DNA from: Streptomyces sp. SID486
GTDB taxonomy: Bacteria; Actinomycetota; Actinomycetes; Streptomycetales; Streptomycetaceae
Direction of reading: 5' to 3'
NCBI RefSeq assembly: GCF_009865385.1
Contig: NZ_WWJT01000547.1
Location: 1-64,000, forward strand
Length of the DNA stretch: 64,000 nucleotides
The stretch's first letter is position 1. Every line of letters begins with the position of its first letter. A model generated the notes under the pieces. It saw only the letters and a list, made by a program, of their open reading frames with translations, did no database searches and was not told where the DNA came from. A program made the position numbers and the translations under genes. Positions 8,953 through 16,623 of this stretch are shown in pieces.

Positions 8953-9579
8953 TCAGTTCCGTTCCGCCCGTTCCGTCTGGCGTGGCCGGCCGGTCGCGGC
9001 CAGGCACGCGCCGGTCAGCCAGAGTGCCGCGGCCAGGGTCATGGCCGAGGTGCTCGTGGCCGGGTGCAGGGACCACGCCCAGGTTTCGGGCGTGTTGTCG
9101 CTGCCGACGCCCAGGAGCAGCGTGGGGCCGAAGACGCCGAGGGGCAGCAGCCAGGCGAGGCCGCTGCCGAACAGGCGGGCGCTGATCATGGCGAGGCCGA
9201 GATAGCCGACGACGTTGCGGGCGGCCGAGGCGGTCACCTCCGCCGTGGCGCCGGCGAGCAGGGGAAGCGCGCTCAGGCCCAGGGCCAGGGCCAGCAGCGC
9301 CACCAGGTACACGGCCCGGTGGCGGCGCATCGGCTGGGCGGACGTCGCCTCCAGGTCGGCCATGGGTGAGAAGAGGGTGGTGGCGAGGATCACCGCGTGG
9401 GCGAGCGGTACCACCTCGGCCACCGGGACGCTGAAGTCGACCAGGTACCGGAACTCGGGGAGCGCCACGCGCTGTCCGGCGAACGCGGTGGCCGCCAGGG
9501 CGACGAGCAGGGCCGGTCCGGCGGCCCGGGGCAGGCCCCGGCAGCGCAGGAAGGCGAGGGCGGGGTGCACGGGGGTCAC
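8953..9579 (-). CDS. ABC transporter membrane subunit, short
   Basis: Hydrophobic 208-aa protein with five or six membrane segments and no soluble domain. Its GTG start at 9579 overlaps the stop of the upstream permease as GTGA, so the two are translationally coupled. The context (ATPase, larger permease, this protein, plus an upstream small secreted protein) suggests a second membrane subunit of one exporter. I recognise no specific family. Its C-terminus ends RPRQTERAERN, a charged cytoplasmic tail. Confidence 0.7.
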   Translation of the reverse strand: MTPVHPALAFLRCRGLPRAAGPALLVALAATAFAGQRVALPEFRYLVDFSVPVAEVVPLAHAVILATTLFSPMADLEATSAQPMRRHRAVYLVALLALALGLSALPLLAGATAEVTASAARNVVGYLGLAMISARLFGSGLAWLLPLGVFGPTLLLGVGSDNTPETWAWSLHPATSTSAMTLAAALWLTGACLAATGRPRQTERAERN

Positions 9580-10877
9580 CGCGGCAGCCGCGGTACGGGT
9601 TCGCAGGCACGGATCCGCTCGGCCGCCTGCCCGATCCAGGCGTCCTGCACGGCGCGCGGGGCGCCGGTGACACGGCCGAGCGCGCGGCCGAACTTCTCGC
9701 CGAAGTACTCGCCGGGCGCACCGGCGCGGCTGCGCACGACGGCCTCGAAGAGGAAGGTGTCGGGGTAGCCGCCGGTCTCCGGGAGCATGTGGGGTCCGCA
9801 GTCCGGGGACGCGGGCTGGGGCAGGGCCGCGGCGAACATGGCGTCCGTCAGGTCGGCCTCGCTCTCGGCGGGTGACATCACGGGCAGCTCGGCGGTGTCG
9901 CCCGCCGGCCGGTCGAGGCCGCTGGCGTAGAAGCTCCGGTTGAGGCCGGTCAGCGAGCCGAGCCGCGAGTCCACGGTCCGTGCGGCGGCCCGTGCCTGGG
10001 GCAGCAGATGGCGGTCCTCGGGCCACAGGCACACCTTGGTGCCTCCGCTGCCGGCGCAGAGCGGGTGCGCGGGCTGTGCCTTGCGGACCGCCCAGTACGA
10101 GTCGGGTGCGGGGGTGCGGAACGCCACGAGGGTGCCGCCGGCGACCACGGCGACGAGGGCGAGCGCGCCCAGGGCCGCGGGGCGGGGGGCGAGGGTCGCC
10201 CGGCGCCGCAGGGCGGGCAGCGCGGGCAGCAGCAGGCCGAGGGCCAGGCACCAGGCGACCGCGACGAGCATGCGGGTGGTGTTCGGCGCGAACTCCGAGC
10301 TCCAGAACTCGTCGATGGCCGGGAAGAGCTTGTCGAGGGCGGTGCCGGGCACGAACGCGACGAGGACGAAGAGGCCGTACCAGAAGATGCCCGCGAAGGG
10401 TGCGATCACCCGGGACGGGAGCGCCGAGCCGACGGCGGCGCCGAAGGCGGTCTGCAGGCCCGTCATGCTCGCGCCGAGCAGCAGCGGTGTCCAGGCGGGT
10501 TCGGTGACGTCGCTGACCGCCGCGGTGCGCGTGAACGCGACGACGACGAACAGCACGTAGGCGAGCAGGGTCCACAGCCAGGCGGCGAGCCACAGCAGGA
10601 GCGCCTGGGACCATCCGTTCCTGGCGGCGGTGTCGGCCCAGGGGCGGGTGCGGTGGCGGAAGGCGCGGCCGGCTCCCCAGGCGGCGGCCGAACTCATCAC
10701 CGAGCCCATGACGATCACCGAGAAGAGCTGGACCTGGAGACTGGTCTGGGTCCACCAGCCGATCCAGTCGCTGTCGCCGGGGCTCTCGGAGGTGAAGTAG
10801 TAGACGCCGACGGCTCCCATGAGGGCGGCGGCCCATTTGGCCTCCCCGCGGCGCATCTCGGTCAGCAGGACGCGCAT
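9576..10877 (-). CDS. ABC transporter permease with a large extracytoplasmic domain
   Basis: 433-aa membrane protein. Residues 1-235 hold about six hydrophobic segments and a further one follows near 240-260. The remaining 170 residues are soluble, with cysteines in HPLCAGSG, TKVCLW, SPDCGPH and IRACEP, probably outside the cell. Start ATG 10877 overlaps the ATPase stop as ATGA. The arrangement resembles bacitracin/lantibiotic-type or ABC-2 exporters, but I cannot name a substrate. Four cysteines in an exported domain could form disulfides. Confidence 0.75.
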   Translation of the reverse strand: MRVLLTEMRRGEAKWAAALMGAVGVYYFTSESPGDSDWIGWWTQTSLQVQLFSVIVMGSVMSSAAAWGAGRAFRHRTRPWADTAARNGWSQALLLWLAAWLWTLLAYVLFVVVAFTRTAAVSDVTEPAWTPLLLGASMTGLQTAFGAAVGSALPSRVIAPFAGIFWYGLFVLVAFVPGTALDKLFPAIDEFWSSEFAPNTTRMLVAVAWCLALGLLLPALPALRRRATLAPRPAALGALALVAVVAGGTLVAFRTPAPDSYWAVRKAQPAHPLCAGSGGTKVCLWPEDRHLLPQARAAARTVDSRLGSLTGLNRSFYASGLDRPAGDTAELPVMSPAESEADLTDAMFAAALPQPASPDCGPHMLPETGGYPDTFLFEAVVRSRAGAPGEYFGEKFGRALGRVTGAPRAVQDAWIGQAAERIRACEPVPRLPR

Positions 10878-11686
10878 CAGATCGCCGCCGCTTCCGTGCC
10901 GGCCAGGTGCAGGTAACCGGCTTCGACGGCCGCGCCGTCGACGTTCGGCTCGCCGGCGCCGGAGTCCCCGCGGGCCGGCAGGGCGCACAGGTCGGCGACC
11001 GTGCCGGTGAAGCGGACCGTGCCCTCCAGCAGGACCGCGACCCGGTCGCACACGTGGGCGACGTCCTCGGCCAGGTGGGTGCTCATCACGACGGCGCACC
11101 GGTCGCCGAGTTCCTTGATCAGACCCCGGAAGCCGACGCGCTGGGCCGGGTCGAGTCCGACCGTGGGTTCGTCGAGGAGGACCAGGGAGGGTTCGTTCAC
11201 CATGGCCTGGGCGATGCCGACGCGGCGCAGCATGCCGCCGGACAGCGCGCCCATCCTGCGGCCGGCGTGCTGCTCCATCTGCACCAGGCGCAGGGCCTCG
11301 GCGGCTCGTCGCCGTCGCTGGGCGGCCGGGACCTTGCGCAGCCAGGCCGCGTACTCGGTGAACTCCTGGACGGTGAAGCGTGGGTAGAACCCGAAGGACT
11401 GCGGGAGCACGCCGATGCGCCGCCTGAGCCGCTGTACGCGGGCCCGTCCCGACGCCTGTTCGCCCAGCAGGGTGACGGTGCCGGACCTGGGGGTGCGTGC
11501 CGTGCTCAGCAGCGACAGCAGGGTGCTCTTCCCCGCTCCGTTGGGTCCGAGCAGACCGGTGACCCCCGGGGGGAAGGTGAGGGAGACATCGTCGAGGGCG
11601 ATCGTCGTTCCGTACCGCACGGTGACGCCCGCGACCGCCGCGACCGGCTGGGAGCCGGCCGCGGCGGTGCTGTGGTGAGTGGTCAC
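10877..11686 (-). CDS. ABC transporter ATP-binding protein
   Basis: 269-aa ATPase with Walker A GPNGAGKST near residue 48, signature LSGGMLRRVG and Walker B LVLLDEPTVGLDP, then the switch His in MSTHLAEDV. This is the ABC-2/export type with a C-terminal extension of about 50 residues. It is the first gene of a coupled ATPase-permease-permease set (overlaps ATGA and GTGA). A small secreted protein gene lies 18 bases upstream on the same strand and is probably co-transcribed, hinting that the exporter handles it or protects against it. Confidence 0.9.
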   Translation of the reverse strand: MTTHHSTAAAGSQPVAAVAGVTVRYGTTIALDDVSLTFPPGVTGLLGPNGAGKSTLLSLLSTARTPRSGTVTLLGEQASGRARVQRLRRRIGVLPQSFGFYPRFTVQEFTEYAAWLRKVPAAQRRRRAAEALRLVQMEQHAGRRMGALSGGMLRRVGIAQAMVNEPSLVLLDEPTVGLDPAQRVGFRGLIKELGDRCAVVMSTHLAEDVAHVCDRVAVLLEGTVRFTGTVADLCALPARGDSGAGEPNVDGAAVEAGYLHLAGTEAAAI

Positions 11687-11704
11687 GTGGTTCCTGAGTC
11701 CGGG

Positions 11705-12127
11705 TCAGTTTTCGGCGCTGGCGTAACCATAGGCCCGGCTGCCGGGGATGCCGGCCCAGCTGACCTTGGTGTAGTACTTGCCACCGGTGCTCGTGCCCTT
11801 GTACGAACCGCAGCCGTATCCCTGCTTGTAGCTGCGGGACGTGCTGGCGATCTGCGGGTCGGGGCGCAGGCTCTTGTCCTGGTAGATGTACACACTGAAG
11901 GTCCTGGTGTCGTTCACCGGGACGTCACCGCACGGCTTGGCGTGGCCGCTGCCGCTGCCCTTCCAGCGGTCGCCGTCCTCCGCGCTGCCGGCGGTGGCGA
12001 TCGAGAACGGCAGCCTGCTGGTGTTGATCTCGGCCGCGACCGCGCTCACCGCGGGCACCGCCATCGTGATGGCGGCCAGCGTCCCCACGACCGCGAGTTT
12101 ACGCTTCCTCGTCAGGCTCTTACGCAT
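11705..12127 (-). CDS. Small secreted protein next to an ABC exporter
   Basis: 140-aa precursor with a basic start (MRKSLTRKRK), a hydrophobic stretch and AVAA at the likely signal-peptidase site near residue 32. The mature part, about 108 aa, has a single pair of cysteines (KPCGD and GYGCGSY) and many Gly, Ser, Tyr and Lys residues. Start ATG 12127 has AGGGGGA upstream. No family was recognised. Being 18 bases ahead of the ATPase gene of an exporter, it could be an antimicrobial protein or the sensor/ligand of the transporter; this is inference. Confidence 0.65.
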   Translation of the reverse strand: MRKSLTRKRKLAVVGTLAAITMAVPAVSAVAAEINTSRLPFSIATAGSAEDGDRWKGSGSGHAKPCGDVPVNDTRTFSVYIYQDKSLRPDPQIASTSRSYKQGYGCGSYKGTSTGGKYYTKVSWAGIPGSRAYGYASAEN

Positions 12128-12263
12128 GAATCCCCCTGAGAACAGGCTTACTTGGTCGATCGCCAACCTACGGCGAAGAGGGCGCGGGGCGCTCGTCAAT
12201 TAGTTCGACTATGTCGATGATCACCCTTGTTGCGAAGGGGTTGCACATGCGTACGCCGTGGGA

Positions 12264-13082
12264 CTATGCCAGCAGCCCCCGCATCGACTCCGCCGCCCTG
12301 ACGGCCGCGTCCGCACAGCAGTTGTTGAAAAGGAGGTGGACCTCCTTGGTCTGCTCGGACAGCGCCCGGACGCGGGGCAGCCACTCGGCGAGTTCCCGCT
12401 CGGTGTAGGTGTGCCGGAAGCGCTCCTCCTTGGTGCCCGTCAGCCAGTGCGGGCTGCGGCCGTGGAAGCGGACCAGGGCCAGGTGGGGGGTGGTGACGGG
12501 GGGCTGCCCCAGGCCCTCGCGGGTGTCCGTGGCCACGGCCGTGGCGTCCAGGTCCCGGAGGAAGGACGCCGTACGGCCGCTCTCCCACCAGGCCGGGTTG
12601 CGGAACTCCACGGCGAACGGCCAGTCGTGGGCGCGTTCCCGGGCGGCGCGGACGAAGGACTCGGCCTGCGGGCCGGGCGTGAGGGAGGGCGGGTACTGGA
12701 AGAGCAGGGTGCCCAGGCGGCCGGCGTCGCGCAGCGGGGCCAGTGCCCGGGCGTAGCGGGTCCAGACCTCGGCACGCAGGGCCTCGTCCCGGGGGTGGCC
12801 GCGGAGGTCCGCGGGGAGCGCGGCCGGGCGGGTGGGGTGACCGGTGAGGAGGGAGAACGCCTTGACGTCGAAGCGGAAGCCGGGGGGTGTGCGTTCCGCC
12901 CAGAGGGCGGTGGTGCGGCTGTCCGGCAGGGCGTAGTACGGGGAGTCGGCTTCCGCCAGCGGGAACCGGGTCGCGTAGTGGCGCAGGCGTTTCTCGGCGT
13001 CCCGGTGGCCGGGTGGGTACCAGCCGCTGCGCAGCAGCGCCGGGTCGGTCCAGCCGCAGGTGCCGATGAGGATGTCCGCCAT
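12264..13082 (-). CDS. DUF72 (YecE-like) family protein
   Basis: 272-aa cytoplasmic protein with the DUF72 TIM-barrel signatures: GTCGWTDP at the start, YYALPDSRT, FAVEFRNPAWW and the C-terminal LLFNNCCADAAVRAA. The molecular function of this family is not established. It is last before a divergent secreted phosphoesterase gene, and 136 bases separate its stop from the start of the small secreted protein gene that follows it on the same strand. Confidence 0.85.
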   Translation of the reverse strand: MADILIGTCGWTDPALLRSGWYPPGHRDAEKRLRHYATRFPLAEADSPYYALPDSRTTALWAERTPPGFRFDVKAFSLLTGHPTRPAALPADLRGHPRDEALRAEVWTRYARALAPLRDAGRLGTLLFQYPPSLTPGPQAESFVRAARERAHDWPFAVEFRNPAWWESGRTASFLRDLDATAVATDTREGLGQPPVTTPHLALVRFHGRSPHWLTGTKEERFRHTYTERELAEWLPRVRALSEQTKEVHLLFNNCCADAAVRAAESMRGLLA

Positions 13083-13210
13083 GGGGGCGCAGGTACCCGC
13101 CGTTCATCCGGTCTTCACCTGTGAGGTTGGCCGGCTTGGGCGCAGGGAATATTGGCGTGTGCATGCTCTGTCCGCACCGCCAGCCGTCCATCCATGTCCC
13201 GGAGGTTGAT

Positions 13211-14098
13211 GTGTCCGGCAGTTCCGTGTATCGCCGTGCCCGTACCGTCGTGGCGGCCGCGGCGGCCCTCGCCGCGGCCGCGGCCGGTCTGTGGACCGGG
13301 CTCGGCCAGCAGTCCGCGCACGCCGCGGGCGCCGTCCCCAGCCCGGACCACGTGGTCGTCGTGGTCTTCGAGAACCACGCGTACAGCCAGGTCATCGGAT
13401 CCTCCAGCGCGCCGTACATCAACTCGCTGAAGGCGGGAGGCGCCAACCTGACCCAGTCGTACGCCGAGACGCACCCGAGCCAGCCCAACTACTTCGCGCT
13501 GTTCTCCGGTTCGACGCAGGGCGTCACCGACGACAGCTGCTACACCCCGGGCTTCTCCTCGGCGCCCAACCTCGCCTCGGAGCTGATCGCCGCGGGCCGC
13601 AGCTGGGCCAGCTACAACGAGACCCTGCCCAGCCAGGGATCCACGGCCTGCACCAGCGGCAAGTACGCCCGCAAGCACAACCCCTGGTTCGGGTTCAGCA
13701 ACGTACCGACGTCGAGCGCCAGGACCTTCGCCCAGTTCCCGGCGGACTACTCGACGCTGCCGGAGGTGTCGTTCGTCGTGCCGAACCTGTGCAGCGACAT
13801 GCACGACTGCTCGGTGTCCTCCGGCGACACCTGGCTGAAGAACAGCCTGGGCGCCTACGCGACCTGGGCCAAGACCCACAACAGCCTGCTCGTCGTCACC
13901 TTCGACGAGGACAACCGGCTGAGCGGGAACAAGATCCCCACCGTCCTCTACGGCCAGCCCGTCACCGCCGGGTCCAGCTCCTCGGCCACGTACAACCACT
14001 ACGACCTGCTGCGCACCCTGGAGGACACCCAGGGCCTGACCACGCACGCGGGCAACGCGGCCTCCGCCAAGGACATCACCGGCATCTGGGCGTCCTGA
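13211..14098 (+). CDS. Secreted phosphoesterase / acid phosphatase family protein
   Basis: 295-aa exported enzyme. An N-terminal YRRARTVV followed by an Ala-rich hydrophobic stretch and AHAAG looks like a signal peptide, possibly Tat-dependent because of the paired Arg. The mature part carries phosphoesterase-superfamily metal-site motifs: VVVVFENHAYSQVIG, HPSQPNYFALFSG and VVTFDEDN. It likely hydrolyses phosphate esters outside the cell. GTG 13211 is chosen because GGAGG is 5 bases upstream; an earlier in-frame ATG lacks such a site. MFS and beta-propeller genes follow almost without gaps, so the three are probably one operon. Confidence 0.85.
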   Translation: MSGSSVYRRARTVVAAAAALAAAAAGLWTGLGQQSAHAAGAVPSPDHVVVVVFENHAYSQVIGSSSAPYINSLKAGGANLTQSYAETHPSQPNYFALFSGSTQGVTDDSCYTPGFSSAPNLASELIAAGRSWASYNETLPSQGSTACTSGKYARKHNPWFGFSNVPTSSARTFAQFPADYSTLPEVSFVVPNLCSDMHDCSVSSGDTWLKNSLGAYATWAKTHNSLLVVTFDEDNRLSGNKIPTVLYGQPVTAGSSSSATYNHYDLLRTLEDTQGLTTHAGNAASAKDITGIWAS

Positions 14099-14099
14099 C

Positions 14100-15353
14100 G
14101 TGTACGTAGCGGACAGCCGTGCCAGTACGTCCGCTCACGGCGCCGCCCGGCCACCCACCGGGCGGCGCCGTGCCGCGGTCGCACCGACCGTGCTCGCGCT
14201 GGGGACGGTGAGTCTGGTCACCGACGTGTCGTCGGAGATGGTGACGGCGGTACTCCCGCTGTACCTGGTGACCGGCCTCGGCCTGTCCCCGCTGGGCTTC
14301 GGGCTGCTGGACGGCATCTACAACGGGTTCTCGGCCGTCGTACGCCTCGTCGGCGGGCACTTCGCCGACCGGGGCGGCGGGCGGCACAAGTGGGTCGCGG
14401 GGCTCGGGTACGGCGTCTCGGCCGTGTGCAAACCCCTGTTGCTGCTGGCGCATTCGCTCACCCCGATCGGGTTGGTGCTCGCCGCCGACCGCACGGGCAA
14501 GGGGCTGCGGACGGCGCCGCGCGACGCGCTGATCTCGCTGTCCAGCACGCCACGGACCCGCGGGCGCGCCTTCGGCGTGCACCGGGCGATGGACACGGCC
14601 GGCGCGCTGCTCGGGCCGCTGGTGGCGTTCCTGATCCTGCGGGCCACCGTGGACGGCTACGACGCGGTGTTCACGGTGAGCTTCTGCGTGGCCGTGCTGG
14701 GCGTGCTGGTGCTCGTGCTCTTCGTGCCGGGCGGGCGCGGTACGGCGGCCGTCCCGGAGCGGCCGACCCTGCGCGCCGCCGTGGGGCTGCTGCGCGGGCG
14801 CGACCTGCGCCGGATCACCGTCTGTGCGCTGCTGCTGGGCCTCGCCACGGTCAGCGACTCCTTCGTCTACCTGCTGCTCCAGCGCCGGCTCGGCGTCCCC
14901 GACCGCTGGTTCCCGCTGCTGCCCCTGGGTACGGCCGCCGCCTTCCTGCTGCTGGCGGTGCCACTCGGCCGGCTCGCGGACCGGGCGGGCCGGTGGACGG
15001 TGTTCCTGGCCGGCCACGGCGCCCTGCTCGCCGCCTACCTCCTGCTGCTGACCTCCTGGCACGGCGCGGGTCTGCCCTGGCTGGTGCTGGCCCTGCACGG
15101 CACCTTCTACGCGGCCACCGACGGCGTGCTGATGGCGGCGGCCTCCGACAGCGTGCCGGAGGCGCTGCGCTCGTCCGGGCTGGCCGTCGTGCAGACCGGG
15201 CAGGCGCTCACCCGGTTCGCCTGCTCGCTGCTGTTCGGCGCGGCCTGGACGGTGTGGGGCGACCGGGCGGCGCTGGCCGGGGCGGCGCTGGCGCTGGCCG
15301 CCTGTGCCGCGTTCTCCCTCACCCTGCGCCCGAAGGGGACGGTGCCCGCGTGA
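14100..15353 (+). CDS. MFS transporter
   Basis: 417-aa major facilitator with about 12 hydrophobic segments. The loop 2-3 motif GGHFADRGGGRHKWV and the ADRTGKGLRTAPRDALI stretch are as in the MFS subgroup of YfmO/tetracycline-like efflux pumps. GTG at 14100 comes one base after the stop of the phosphatase, so translation is coupled, and its stop overlaps the next start as GTGA. Substrate unknown. Confidence 0.82.
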   Translation: MYVADSRASTSAHGAARPPTGRRRAAVAPTVLALGTVSLVTDVSSEMVTAVLPLYLVTGLGLSPLGFGLLDGIYNGFSAVVRLVGGHFADRGGGRHKWVAGLGYGVSAVCKPLLLLAHSLTPIGLVLAADRTGKGLRTAPRDALISLSSTPRTRGRAFGVHRAMDTAGALLGPLVAFLILRATVDGYDAVFTVSFCVAVLGVLVLVLFVPGGRGTAAVPERPTLRAAVGLLRGRDLRRITVCALLLGLATVSDSFVYLLLQRRLGVPDRWFPLLPLGTAAAFLLLAVPLGRLADRAGRWTVFLAGHGALLAAYLLLLTSWHGAGLPWLVLALHGTFYAATDGVLMAAASDSVPEALRSSGLAVVQTGQALTRFACSLLFGAAWTVWGDRAALAGAALALAACAAFSLTLRPKGTVPA

Positions 15354-16369
15354 GCGTACGCAACCGTGTGCTGATCCTGGCCGCGGCCGTCGCCGTGCTG
15401 GCGGCGGTCGGGCTGGCCGCCGTGCTGCACGCCTCCGCGCGGGCGGACCGCCGCGACCACCCGCAGGCCGGCGGCCCGCGAGTCACCGAGGGCGCGGTGA
15501 CGCTGACCGGTTCCGGGCGCCTGGTGTTCCGGAACATGGCCTGGGGACCGCACCGCGACGAACTGACCGGCGTCCCCGCCGGGGACCCGGCCGGACCGCG
15601 CACCGCCTCCGGCGTCAAGTGCCTGCGCTTCCACGCCGCCTCGGGCACCGGGGTGTGCCTGCAGGCCGTGCACGGACCGGTCTCGGACACCTACCGCGCG
15701 CTGATCCTGGACGCGCGCCTGCGCACCGTGGACCACTACGACGTACCGGGCATCCCCTCCCGGGCGCGGGTCTCGCCCACCGGCCACCTCGCCGCCTGGA
15801 CGGCGTTCGTGGGCGGCGACTCGTACGCCGGTACGGACTTCTCCACGCGCGCCGCCGTCGTGGACGTCCGCACCGGACAGCTGATCCCGTCCCTGGAGAC
15901 CTTCCGGATCGTCAGGGACGGCCACCCGTACCGGGCGGCGGACGTCAACTTCTGGGGTGTGACGTTCGCGGCCGACGACCGCACCTTCTACGCGACCCTG
16001 GCGACAGAGGGCCACACGTACCTGGTCCGCGGCGACCTGCCGACGCGTACGGTCACCACCGTGCACGAGAACGTCGAGTGCCCCTCACTGTCGCCCGACG
16101 GCACCCGGATCGCGTACAAGAAACGGGTCGAGGGCCTCCCCCGGGACGCTCCGTGGCGCCTGTACGTGCTGGACCTGCGGACCATGCGGGAGACCCCGCT
16201 GGCCGAGCCGCGCAGCGTGGACGACCAGGCGGTGTGGCGGGACGCGCGTACGGTCGTCTACGCGCTGCCCGGCGACTACGGCGCCGACCTGTACGAGGTC
16301 CCGGCGGACGGCACCGGCACCCCGCACCGCATCAGCCCGGCCGCGGTGTCGCCGGCGTACCTGCCCTGA
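15350..16369 (+). CDS. TolB-like beta-propeller protein, membrane-anchored
   Basis: 339-aa protein with an N-terminal hydrophobic anchor (residues 6-26) and an extracytoplasmic part containing propeller blades. Recognisable blade motifs are ARVSPTGHLAAWTAF, CPSLSPDGTRIAYKK and DQAVWRDARTVVYAL, the last two very like TolB/WD40-like repeats. Start GTG 15350 overlaps the MFS stop. It closes the phosphatase-MFS-propeller operon; a scaffold or sensor role outside the membrane is a guess. Confidence 0.78.
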   Translation: MSVRNRVLILAAAVAVLAAVGLAAVLHASARADRRDHPQAGGPRVTEGAVTLTGSGRLVFRNMAWGPHRDELTGVPAGDPAGPRTASGVKCLRFHAASGTGVCLQAVHGPVSDTYRALILDARLRTVDHYDVPGIPSRARVSPTGHLAAWTAFVGGDSYAGTDFSTRAAVVDVRTGQLIPSLETFRIVRDGHPYRAADVNFWGVTFAADDRTFYATLATEGHTYLVRGDLPTRTVTTVHENVECPSLSPDGTRIAYKKRVEGLPRDAPWRLYVLDLRTMRETPLAEPRSVDDQAVWRDARTVVYALPGDYGADLYEVPADGTGTPHRISPAAVSPAYLP

Positions 16370-16623
16370 GGCGGCCGGTGACGGCCGGGGCGGCGCGGAC
16401 ACCGGCGCTTCCGGTCCTCCGTTCCCCTTGCCGTCACCCCCGCCCCTCGTCACCGGGATCACGGAACGTCCGGCCGTGGCCGGGCGCCGGCTCGGGTCAA
16501 CGCGGCGGCCGGGAGTGTCCGTCGTCCCGGTGGTTTGCGGCACGCGCCCCGGGCCGGGCGGCGCGCCGCCCACGAGACTTTCCGGGGTGGCGGCCGGGGG
16601 GTTGCCGGGAGAGGGGCGGGCGG

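Noticed and set aside
8953-10836. A single long protein across both ABC permease genes
   Set aside because: Only the last 208 residues are hydrophobic and protein-like. The upstream part is an Arg/Pro shadow of the larger permease, and GTGA overlap at 9576-9579 gives the true start.
11705-12127. Lactococcin 972-type bacteriocin
   Set aside because: Size and Cys content differ and no lactococcin-like motif is visible; the ABC neighbours alone are not enough.
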